Source: Hemibagrus wyckioides | Taxonomy: Eukaryota; Chordata; Actinopteri; Siluriformes; Bagridae | DNA: 64,000 nt | Direction: 5' to 3' | Assembly (NCBI RefSeq): GCF_019097595.1 | Contig: NC_080714.1 | Location: forward strand, 30,316,759 to 30,380,758 | Part shown: positions 32,501 through 44,500 of the stretch, piece after piece | Numbering within the stretch: the first letter of the stretch is position 1 | How the letters are laid out: the number at the start of each line of letters is the position of its first letter | The notes under the pieces: generated by a model | The model's input: only the letters and a program-made list of their open reading frames with translations | Database searches by the model: none | What the model was told of the DNA's origin: nothing | Made by a program: the position numbers and the translations under genes

Positions 32501-35500
32501 TCAGTTATGTGTGTGTTCAGTTATGTGTGTGTTCAGTTATCTGTGTGTGTCAGTTGTGTGTGTCAGTTATGTGAGTGTGTCAGTTGTGTGTGTGTTCAGT
32601 TATCTGTGTGTCAGTTATGTGTGTGTGTCAGTTGTGTGTGTGTCAGTTATGTGTGTGTTCAGTTATCTGTGTGTGTCAGTTATGTGAGTGTGTCAGTTAT
32701 GTGTGTGTTCAGTTATCTGTGTGTGTCAGTTATGTGTGTGTGTCAGTTGTGTGTGTGTTCAGTTATCTGTGTGTCAGTTATGTGTGTGTGTCAGTTGTGT
32801 GTGTGTCAGTTATGTGTGTGTTCAGTTATCTGTGTGTGTCAGTTGTGAGTGTGTCAGTTATGTGTGTGTTCAGTTATCTGTGTGTGTCAGTTATGTGTGT
32901 GTGTCAGTTGTGTGTGTTCAGTTATCTGTGTGTGTCAGTTGTGTGTGTGTTCAGTTATCTGTGTGTCAGTTATGTGTGTGTGTCAGTTATGTGTGTTCAG
33001 TTATCTGTGTGTGTCAGTTATGTGAGTGTGTCAGTTATGTGTGTGTTCAGTTATCTGTGTGTGTCAGTTATGTGTGTGTGTCAGTTGTGTGTGTTCAGTT
33101 ATCTGTGTGTGTCAGTTATGTGTGTGTTCAGTTATCTGTGTGTGTCAGTTATGTGTGTGTTCAGTTATCTGTGTGTGTCAGTTATGTGTGTGTGTCAGTT
33201 GTGTGTGTTCAGTTATCTGTGTGTGTCAGTTATGTGTGTGTTCAGTTATCTGTGTGTGTCAGTTATGTGTGTGTGTCAGTTGTGTGTGTTCAGTTATCTG
33301 TGTGTGTCAGTTGTGTGTGTGTTCAGTTATCTGTGTGTCAGTTATGTGTGTGTGTCAGTTATGTGTGTGTTCAGTTATCTGTGTGTGTCACTTGTGTGAG
33401 TGTGTCAGTTATGTGTGTGTCAGTTATGTGTGTGTGTCAGTTATGTGTGTGTTCAGTTATCTGTGTGTGTCAGTTGTGTGAGTGTGTCAGTTATGTGTGT
33501 GTCAGTTATCTGTGTCAGTTATGTGTGTGTTCAGTTATCTGTGTGTGTCAGTTATGTGTGTGTTCAGTTATGTGTGTGTTCAGTTATCTGTGTGTGTCAG
33601 TTGTGTGTGTCAGTTATGTGAGTGTGTCAGTTATGTGTGTGTTCAGTTATCTGTGTGTGTCAGTTATGTGAGTGTGTCAGTTATGTGTGTGTTCAGTTAT
33701 GTGTGTGTTCAGTTATCTGTGTGTGTCAGTTATGTGTGTGTCAGTTATGTGTGTGTTCAGTTATCTGTGTGTGTCAGTTATGTGTGTGTCAGTTATGTGT
33801 GTGTTCAGTTATCTGTGTGTCAGTTATGTGTGTCAGTTATGTGTGTGTTCAGTTATCTGTGTGTGTTCAGTTGTGTGTGTGTTCAGTTATCTGTGTGTGT
33901 CAGTTATGTGTGTGTGCAGTTATCTGTGTGTGTCAGTTATGTGTGTGTGTCAGTTGTGTGTGTTCAGTTATCTGTGTGTGTCAGTTATGAGTGTGTCAGT
34001 TATGTGTGTGTCAGTTATGTGTGTGTTCAGTTATCTGTGTGTCAGTTATGTGTGTGTGTCAGTTATGTGTGTGTTCAGTTATCTGTGTGTGTCAGTTATG
34101 TGTGTCAGTTATGTGTGTGTCAGTTATGTGTGTGTTCAGTTATCTGTGTGTGTCAGTTGTGTGTGTGTTCAGTTATCTGTGTGTCAGTTATGTGTGTGTT
34201 CAGTTATCTGTGTGTGTCAGTTATGTGTGTGTGTCAGTTATGTGTGTTCAGTTATCTGTGTGTCAGTTATGTGTGTGTTCAGTTATCTGTGTGTGTCAGT
34301 TATGTGTGTGTGTCAGTTGTGTGTGTCAGTTATGTGTGTGTTCAGTTATCTGTGTGTGTTCAGTTATCTGTGTGTCAGTTATGTGTGTGTTCAGTTATCT
34401 GTGTGTCAGTTATGTGTGTGTTCAGTTATCTGTGTGTGTCAGTTATGTGTGTTCAGTTATGTGTGTGTTCAGTTATCTGTGTGTGTCAGTTATGTGTGTG
34501 TCATTATGTGTGTGTTCAGTTATCTGTGTGTGTCAGTTATGTGTGTTCAGTTATGTGTGTGTTCAGTTATCTGTGTGTGTCAGTTATGTGTGTGTCATTA
34601 TGTGTGTGTTCAGTTATCTGTGTGTGTCAGTTATGTGTGTGTCAGTTATGTGTGTGTTCAGTTATGTGTGTTCAGTTATGTGTGTGTCAGTTATGTGTGT
34701 CAGTTATGTGTGTGTTCAGTTATGTGTGTGTCAGTTATGTGTGTGTTCAGTTATCTGTGTGTGTCAGTTATGTGTGTGTTCAGTTATCTGTGTGTGTCAG
34801 TTATGTGTGTCAGTTATGTGTGTGTGTTCAGTTATCTGTGTGTGTTCAGTTATGTGTGTGTGTCAGTTGTGTGTGTTCAGTTATCTGTGTGTGTCAGTTG
34901 TGTGTGTCAGTTATGTGAGTGTGTCAGTTATGTGTGTGTCAGTTATGTGTTCAGTTATCTGTGTGTGTCAGTTATCTGTGTGTTCAGTTATCTGTGTGTG
35001 TCAGTTATGTGTGTGTCAGTTATGTGTGTGTTCAGTTATCTGTGTGTGTCAGTTATGTGTGTGTTCAGTTATCTGTGTGTCAGTTATGTGTGTGTTCAGT
35101 TATCTGTGTGTGTTCAGTTATCTGTGTGTGTCAGTTATGTGTGTGTTCAGTTATCTGTGTGTGTCAGTTATGTGTGTGTGCAGTTATCTGTGTGTGTCAG
35201 TTATGTGTGTGTGTCAGTTGTGTGTGTTCAGTTATCTGTGTGTGTCAGTTGTATGTGTCAGTTATGTGAGTGTGTCAGTTATGTGTGTGTCAGTTATGTG
35301 TGTGTTCAGTTGTCTGTGTGTGTCAGTTGTGTGTGTGTTCAGTTATCTGTGTGTCAGTTATGTGTGTGTTCAGTTATCTGTGTGTGTCAGTTATGTGAGT
35401 GTGTCAGTTATGTGTGTGTCAGTTATGTGTGTGTTCAGTTATCTGTGTGTGTCAGTTATGTGAGTGTGTCAGTTATGTGTGTGTCAGTTATGTGTGTGTT

Positions 35501-38500
35501 CAGTTATCTGTGTGTCAGTTATGTGTGTGTCAGTTATGTGAGTGTGTCAGTTATGTGTGTGTTCAGTTATGTGTGTGTTCAGTTATCTGTGTGTCAGTTG
35601 TGTGTGTCAGTTATGTGAGTGTGTCAGTTATGTGTGTGTTCAGTTATCTGTGTGTGTCAGTTATGTGTGTGTCAGTTATGTGTGTGTTCAGTTATGTGTG
35701 TGTCAGTTATGTGTGTGTGTTCAGTTATCTGTGTGTGTTCAGTTATGTGTGTGTGTCAGTTGTGTGTGTCAGTTATGTGTGTGTTCAGTTATCTGTGTGT
35801 GTCAGTTATGTGTGTGTCAGTTGTGTGTGTGTTCAGTTATCTGTGTGTGTTCAGATATGTGTGTGTGTCAGTTGTGTGTGTTCAGTTATCTGTGTGTGTC
35901 AGTTGTGTGTGTCAGTTATGTGTGTGTCAGTTATGTGTGTGTCAGTTATGTGTGTGTTCAGTTATGTGTGTGTGTCAGTTGTGTGTGTTCAGTTATCTGT
36001 GTGTGTCAGTTGTGTGTGTGTTCAGTTGTGTGTGTTCAGTTATCTGTGTGTGTCAGTTGTGTGTGTGTTCAGTTATCTGTGTGTCAGTTATGTGTGTGTG
36101 TCAGTTATGTGTGTTCAGTTATCTGTGTGTGTCAGTTATGTGAGTGTGTCAGTTATGTGTGTGTTCAGTTATCTGTGTGTGTCAGCTGTGTGTGTGTCAG
36201 TTGTGTGTGTTCAGTTATCTGTGTGTGTCAGTTGTGTGTGTGTTCAGTTATCTGTGTGTCAGTTATGTGTGTGTGTCAGTTATGTGTGTTCAGTTATCTG
36301 TGTGTGTCAGTTATGTGAGTGTGTCAGTTATGTGTGTGTTCAGTTATCTGTGTGTGTCAGTTATGTGTGTGTGTCAGTTGTGTGTGTTCAGTTATCTGTG
36401 TGTGTCAGTTGTGTGTGTGTTCAGTTATCTGTGTGTCAGTTATGTGTGTGTCAGTTATGTGTGTGTTCAGTTATCTGTGTGTGTCACTTGTGTGAGTGTG
36501 TCAGTTATGTGTGTGTCAGTTATGTGTGTGTGTCAGTTATGTGTGTGTTCAGTTATCTGTGTGTGTCAGTTGTGTGTGTCAGTTGTGAGTGTGTCAGTTG
36601 TGTGTGTGTTCAGTTATGTGTGTGTTCAGTTATCTGTGTGTCAGTTGTGTGTGTCAGTTATGTGAGTGTGTCAGTTATGTGTGTGTTCAGTTATCTGTGT
36701 GTGTCAGTTATGTGTGTGTCAGTTATGTGTGTGTTCAGTTATCTGTGTGTGTCAGTTATGTGTGTGTTCAGTTATCTGTGTGTGTCAGTTATGTGTGTGT
36801 CAGTTATGTGTGTGTGTTCAGTTATCTGTGTGTGTTCAGTTATGTGTGTGTGTCAGTTGTGTGTGTCAGTTATGTGTGTGTTCAGTTATCTGTGTGTGTC
36901 AGTTATGTGTGTGTCAGTTGTGTGTGTGTTCAGTTATCTGTGTGTGTCAGTTATGTGTGTGTGTCAGTTGTGTGTGTTCAGTTATCTGTGTGTGTCAGTT
37001 GTGTGTGTGTTCAGTTATCTGTGTGTCAGTTATGTGTGTGTCAGTTATGTGTGTGTTCAGTTATCTGTGTGTGTCACTTGTGTGAGTGTGTCAGTTATGT
37101 GTGTGTCAGTTATGTGTGTGTGTCAGTTATGTGTGTGTTCAGTTATCTGTGAGTGTCAGTTGTGTGTGTCAGTTATGTGAGTGTGTCAGTTATGTGTGTG
37201 TTCAGTTATGTGTGTGTCAGTTGTGTGTGTCAGTTATGTGAGTGTGTCAGTTATGTGTGTGTTCAGTTATGTGTGTGTTCAGTTATCTGTGTGTCAGTTG
37301 TGTGTGTTCAGTTATCTGTGTGTGTCAGTTATGTGTGTGTTCAGTTATCTGTGTGTGTCAGTTATGTGTGTGTCAGTTATGTGTGTGTGTTCAGTTATCT
37401 GTGTGTGTTCAGTTATGTGTGTGTGTCAGTTGTGTGTGTCAGTTATGTGTGTGTTCAGTTATCTGTGTGTGTCAGTTATGTGTGTGTCAGTTGTGTGTGT
37501 GTTCAGTTATCTGTGTGTGTTCAGTTATGTGTGTGTGTCAGTTGTGTGTGTTCAGTTATCTGTGTGTGTCAGTTGTGTGTGTCAGTTATGTGTGTGTCAG
37601 TTATGTGTGTGTCAGTTATGTGTGTGTTCAGTTATCTGTGTGTGTCAGTTATCTGTGTGTTCAGTTATCTGTGTGTGTCAGTTATGTGTGTGTCAGTTAT
37701 GTGAGTGTGTTCAGTTATCTGTGTGTGTCAGTTGTGTGTGTCAGTTATGTGAGTGTGTCAGTTATGTGTGTGTTCAGTTATCTGTGTGTGTCAGTTATGT
37801 GTGTGTTCAGTTATCTGTGTGTCAGTTATGTGTGTGTCAGTTATGTGTGTGTTCAGTTATCTGTGTGTCAGTTATGTGTGTGTCAGTTATGTGTGTGTTC
37901 AGTTATGTGTGTGTGTCAGTTGTGTGTGTGTCAGTTATGTGTGTGTTCAGTTATCTGTGTGTGTCAGTTATGTGTGTGTCAGTTATGTGTGTGTTCAGTT
38001 ATCTGTGTGTGTCAGTTATGTGTGTGTCAGTTATCTGTGTGTCAGTTATGTGTGTGTCAGTTATGTGTGTGTCAGTTATGTGTGTGTCAGTTATGTGTGT
38101 GTGTCAGTTGTGTGTGTCAGTTATCTGTGTGTGTCAGTTGTGTGTGTCAGTTATGTGAGTGTGTCAGTTGTGTGTGTGTTCAGTTATCTGTGTGTCAGTT
38201 ATGTGTGTGTGTCAGTTATGTGTGTGTCAGTTATCTGTGTGTGTTCAGTTATGTGTGTGTGTCAGTTGTGTGTGTCAGTTATCTGTGTGTCAGTTATGTG
38301 TGTGTCAGTTATGTGTGTGTGTCAGTTGTGTGTGTCAGTTATCTGTGTGTGTCAGTTGTGTGTGTCAGTTATGTGAGTGTGTCAGTTGTGTGTGTGTTCA
38401 GTTATCTGTGTGTCAGTTATGTGTGTGTGTCAGTTGTGTGTGTGTCAGTTATGTGTGTGTTCAGTTATCTGTGTGTGTCAGTTATGTGAGTGTGTCAGTT

Positions 38501-41500
38501 ATGTGTGTGTTCAGTTATCTGTGTGTGTCAGTTATGTGTGTGTGTCAGTTGTGTGTGTGTTCAGTTATGTGTGTGTTCAGTTATCTGTGTGTGTCAGTTA
38601 TGTGTGTGTCAGTTATCTGTGTGTGTTCAGTTATCTGTGTGTGTCAGTTATGTGTGTGTGTCAGTTGTGTGTGTGTTCAGTTGTGTGTGTGTTCAGTTAT
38701 CTGTGTGTGTCAGTTATGTGTGTGTCAGTTATCTGTGTGTGTTCAGTTATGTGTGTGTGTCAGTTGTGTGTGTCAGTTATCTGTGTGTCAGTTATGTGTG
38801 TGTCAGTTATGTGTGTGTGTCAGTTGTGTGTGTCAGTTATCTGTGTGTGTCAGTTGTGTGTGTCAGTTATGTGAGTGTGTCAGTTGTGTGTGTGTTCAGT
38901 TATCTGTGTGTCAGTTATGTGTGTGTGTCAGTTGTGTGTGTGTCAGTTATGTGTGTGTTCAGTTATCTGTGTGTGTCAGTTATGTGAGTGTGTCAGTTAT
39001 GTGTGTGTTCAGTTATCTGTGTGTGTCAGTTATGTGTGTGTGTCAGTTGTGTGTGTGTTCAGTTATGTGTGTGTTCAGTTATCTGTGTGTGTCAGTTATG
39101 TGTGTGTCAGTTATGTGTGTGTTCAGTTATCTGTGTGTGTCAGTTATGTGTGTGTCAGTTATGTGTGTGTTCAGTTATCTGTGTGTGTCAGTTATGTGTG
39201 TGTTCAGTTATCTGTGTGTGTCAGTTATGTGAGTGTGTCAGTTATGTGTGTTCAGTTATCTGTGTGTCAGTTATGTGTGTGTGTCAGTTATGTGTGTGTC
39301 AGTTATGTGTGTGTTCAGTTATGTGTGTGTCAGTTATGTGTGTGTTCAGTTATCTGTGTGTCAGTTATGTGTGTGTCAGTTATGTGTGTGTTCAGTTATC
39401 TGTATGTGTCAGTTATGTGTGTGTTCAGTTATCTGTGTGTGTCAGTTATGTGTGTGTTCAGTTATCTGTGTGTGTCAGTTATGTGTGTGTCAGTTATCTG
39501 TGTGTGTTCAGTTATGTGTGTGTGTCAGTTGTGTGTGTCAGTTATCTGTGTGTGTCAGTTATGTGTGTGTCAGTTATGTGTGTGTGTTCAGTTATCTGTG
39601 TGTGTTCAGTTATGTGTGTGTGTCAGTTGTGTGTGTTCAGTTATCTGTGTGTGTCAGTTGTGTGTGTCAGTTATGTGAGGGTGTCAGTTATGTGTGTGTC
39701 AGTTATGTGTGTGTTCAGTTATCTGTGTGTGTCAGTTATCTGTGTGTTCAGTTATCTGTGTGTGTCAGTTATGTGTGTGTCAGTTGTGTGTGTGTTCAGT
39801 TATCTGTGTGTGTTCAGTTATGTGTGTGTGTCAGTTGTGTGTGTTCAGTTATCTGTGTGTGTCAGTTGTGTGTGTCAGTTATGTGAGTGTGTCAGTTATG
39901 TGTGTGTCAGTTATGTGTGTGTCAGTTATGTGTGTGTTCAGTTATCTGTGTGTGTCAGTTATCTCTGTGTCAGTTATGTGTGTGTCAGTTGTGTGTCTTC
40001 AGTTGTCTGTGTGTGTCAGTTATTTGTGTGTTCAGTTATCTGTGTGTGTCAGTTATCTGTGTCAGTTATGTGTGTGTCAGTTATGTGTGTTCAGTTATCT
40101 GTGTGTGTTCAGTTGTGTGTGTGTTCAGTTATCTGTGTGTCAGTTATGTGTGTATTCAGTTATCTGTGTGTGTCAGTTATCTGTGTCAGTTATGTGTGTT
40201 CAGTTATCTGTGTGTGTTCAGTTATGTGTGTGTGTCAGTTGTGTGTGTTCAGTTATGTGTGTTCAGTTATCTGTGTGTGTTCAGTTATGTGTGTGTGTCA
40301 GTTGTGTGTGTTCAGTTATCTGTGTGTTCAGTTATGTGTGTGTGTCAGTTATGTGTGTGTCAGTTATATGTGTGTGTCAGTTATCTGTGTGTTCAGTTAT
40401 CTGTGTGTGTCAGTTATGTGTGTGTCAGTTATCTGTGTGTGTCAGTTATGTGTGTGTCAGTTATCTGTGTGTCAGTTATCTGTGTGTCAGTTATCTTTGT
40501 GTGTCAGTTATCTGTGTGTCAGTTATCTTTGTGTGTCAGTTATCTGTGTGTCAGTTATGTGTGTGTCAGTTATGTGTGTGTCAGTTATGTGTGTGTTCAG
40601 TTATCTGTGTGTGTCAGTTATCTGTGTGTTCAATTATCTGTGTGTGTCAGTTATGCGTGTGTCAGTTATGCGTGTGTTCAGTTATCTGTGTGTTCAGTTA
40701 TCTGTGTGTCAGTTATCTTTGTGTCAGTTATCTGTGTGTCAGTTATGTGTGTGTCTGTTATGTGTGTCAGTTATATGTGTGTTCAGTTATCTGTGTGTGT
40801 CAGTTATGTGTGTGTTCAGTTATCTGTGTGTCAGTTATCTGTTTGTCAGTTATCTTTGTGTCAGTTATCTGTGTGTCAGTTATGTGTGTGTCTGTTATGT
40901 GTGTCAGTTATATGTGTGTTCAGTTATCTGTGTGTCAGTTATGTGTGTGTTCAGTTATCTGTGTGTGTCAGTTATGTGTGTGTCTGTTATCTGTGTGTCA
41001 GTTATATGTGTGTTCAGTTATCTGTGTGTGTCAGTTATGTGTGTGTTCAGTTATCTGTGTGTGTTCAGTTATGTGTGTGTGTCAGTTGTGTGTGTCAGTT
41101 ATGTGTGTGTTCAGTTATCTGTGTGTCAGTTATGTGTGTCTTCAGTTATCTGTGTGTGTCAGTTATGTGTGTGTTCAGTTATCTGTGTGTGTCAGTTATC
41201 TGTGTGTGTCAGTTGTGTGTCAGTTATGTGTGTGTTCAGTTATCTGTGTGTCAGTTATGTGTGTCGTCAGTTATCTGTGTGTGTCAGTTATGTGTGTGTT
41301 CAGTTATCTGTGTGTGTCAGTTATGTGTGTGTTCAGTTATCTGTGTGTGTCGGTTATGTGTGTGTCAGTTATTTGTGTGTTCAGTTATCTGTGTGTGTCA
41401 GTTATCTGTGTCAGTTATGTGTGTGTCAGTTATGTGTGTGTTCAGTTATCTGTGTGTGTCAGTTGTGTGTGTCAGTTATGTGTGTGTCAGTTATGTGTGT

Positions 41501-44500
41501 GTCAGTTATGTGTGTGTTCAGTTATGTGTGTGTGTCAGTTGTGTGTGTTCAGTTATCTGTGTGTGTCAGTTGTGTGTGTGTTCAGTTGTGTGTGTTCAGT
41601 TATCTGTGTGTGTCAGTTGTGTGTGTGTTCAGTTATCTGTGTGTCAGTTATGTGTGTGTGTCAGTTATGTGTGTTCAGTTATCTGTGTGTGTCAGTTATG
41701 TGAGTGTGTCAGTTATGTGTGTGTTCAGTTATCTGTGTGTGTCAGCTGTGTGTGTGTCAGTTGTGTGTGTTCAGTTATCTGTGTGTGTCAGTTGTGTGTG
41801 TGTTCAGTTATCTGTGTGTCAGTTATGTGTGTGTGTCAGTTATGTGTGTTCAGTTATCTGTGTGTGTCAGTTATGTGAGTGTGTCAGTTATGTGTGTGTT
41901 CAGTTATCTGTGTGTGTCAGTTATGTGTGTGTGTCAGTTGTGTGTGTTCAGTTATCTGTGTGTGTCAGTTGTGTGTGTGTTCAGTTATCTGTGTGTCAGT
42001 TATGTGTGAGTCAGTTATGTGTGTGTTCAGTTATCTGTGTGTGTCACTTGTGTGAGTGTGTCAGTTATGTGTGTGTCAGTTATGTGTGTGTGTCAGTTAT
42101 GTGTGTGTTCAGTTATCTGTGTGTGTCAGTTGTGTGTGTCAGTTATGTGAGTGTGTCAGTTGTGTGTGTGTTCAGTTATGTGTGTGTTCAGTTATCTGTG
42201 TGTCAGTTGTGTGTGTCAGTTATGTGAGTGTGTCAGTTATGTGTGTGTTCAGTTATCTGTGTGTGTCAGTTATGTGTGTGTCAGTTATGTGTGTGTTCAG
42301 TTATCTGTGTGTGTCAGTTATGTGTGTGTTCAGTTATCTGTGTGTGTCAGTTATGTGTGTGTGTTCAGTTATCTGTGTGTGTTCAGTTATGTGTGTGTGT
42401 CAGTTGTGTGTGTCAGTTATGTGTGTGTTCAGTTATCTGTGTGTGTCAGTTATGTGTGTGTCAGTTGTGTGTGTGTTCAGTTATCTGTGTGTGTCAGTTA
42501 TGTGTGTGTGTCAGTTGTGTGTGTTCAGTTATCTGTGTGTGTCAGTTGTGTGTGTGTTCAGTTATCTGTGTGTCAGTTATGTGTGTGTCAGTTATGTGTG
42601 TGTTCAGTTATCTGTGTGTGTCACTTGTGTGAGTGTGTCAGTTATGTGTGTGTCAGTTATGTGTGTGTGTCAGTTATGTGTGTGTTCAGTTATCTGTGAG
42701 TGTCAGTTGTGTGTGTCAGTTATGTGAGTGTGTCAGTTATGTGTGTGTTCAGTTATGTGTGTGTTCAGTTATCTGTGTGTCAGTTGTGTGTGTGTTCAGT
42801 TATCTGTGTGTGTCAGTTATGTGTGTGTCAGTTATGTGTGTGTGTTCAGTTATCTGTGTGTGTTCAGTTATGTGTGTGTGTCAGTTGTGTGTGTCAGTTA
42901 TGTGTGTGTTCAGTTATCTGTGTGTGTCAGTTATGTGTGTGTCAGTTGTGTGTGTGTTCAGTTATCTGTGTGTGTTCAGTTGTGTGTGTGTCAGTTGTGT
43001 GTGTTCAGTTATCTGTGTGTCAGTTGTGTGTGTCAGTTATGTGTGTGTCAGTTATGTGTGTGTCAGTTATGTGTGTGTTCAGTTATCTGTGTGTGTCAGT
43101 TATCTGTGTGTTCAGTTATCTGTGTGTGTCAGTTATGTGTGTGTCAGTTATGTGAGTGTGTTCAGTTATCTGTGTGTGTCAGTTGTGTGTGTCAGTTATG
43201 TGAGTGTGTCAGTTATGTGTGTGTCAGTTATGTGTGTGTCAGTTATGTGTGTGTTCAGTTATCTGTGTGTGTCAGTTGTGTGTGTGTTCAGTTATCTGTG
43301 TGTCAGTTATGTGTGTGTGTCAGTTATGTGTGTGTTCAGTTATCTGTGTGTGTGAGTTATGTGAGTGTGTCAGTTATGTGTGTGTTCAGTTATCTGTGTG
43401 TGTCAGTTATGTGAGTGTGTCAGTTATGTGTGTGTTCAGTTATCTGTGTGTGTCAGTTATGTGTGTGTTCAGTTATCTGTGTGTCAGTTATGTGTGTGTC
43501 AGTTATGTGTGTGTTCAGTTATCTGTGTGTCAGTTATGTGTGTGTCAGTTATGTGTGTGTTCAGTTATGTGTGTGTGTCAGTTGTGTGTGTGTCAGTTAT
43601 GTGTGTGTTCAGTTATCTGTGTGTGTCAGTTATGTGTGTGTCAGTTATGTGTGTGTTCAGTTATCTGTGTGTGTCAGTTATGTGTGTGTCAGTTATCTGT
43701 GTGTGTTCAGTTATGTGTGTGTGTCAGTTGTGTGTGTCAGTTATCTGTGTGTCAGTTATGTGTGTGTCAGTTATGTGTGTGTGTCAGTTGTGTGTGTCAG
43801 TTATCTGTGTGTGTCAGTTGTTTGTGTCAGTTATGTGAGTGTGTCAGTTGTGTGTGTGTTCAGTTATCTGTGTGTCAGTTATGTGTGTGTGTCAGTTGTG
43901 TGTGTGTCAGTTATGTGTGTGTTCAGTTATCTGTGTGTGTCAGTTATGTGAGTGTGTCAGTTATGTGTGTGTTCAGTTATCTGTGTGTGTCAGTTATGTG
44001 TGTGTGTCAGTTGTGTGTGTGTTCAGTTATGTGTGTGTTCAGTTATCTGTGTGTGTCAGTTATGTGTGTGTCAGTTATGTGTGTGTTCAGTTATCTGTGT
44101 GTGTCAGTTATGTGTGTGTCAGTTATGTGTGTGTTCAGTTATCTGTGTGTGTCAGTTATGTGTGTGTTCAGTTATCTGTGTGTGTCAGTTATGTGAGTGT
44201 GTCAGTTATGTGTGTTCAGTTATCTGTGTGTCAGTTATGTGTGTGTGTCAGTTATGTGTGTGTCAGTTATGTGTTTGTTCAGTTATGTGTGTGTCAGTTA
44301 TGTGTGTGTCAGTTATGTGTGTGTTCAGTTATCTGTATGTGTCAGTTATGTGTGTGTTCAGTTATCTGTGTGTGTCAGTTATGTGTGTGTCAGTTATGTG
44401 TGTGTTCAGTTATCTGTATGTGTCAGTTATGTGTGTGTCAGTTATGTGTGTGTTCAGTTATCTGTATGTGTCAGTTATGTGTGTGTTCAGTTATCTGTGT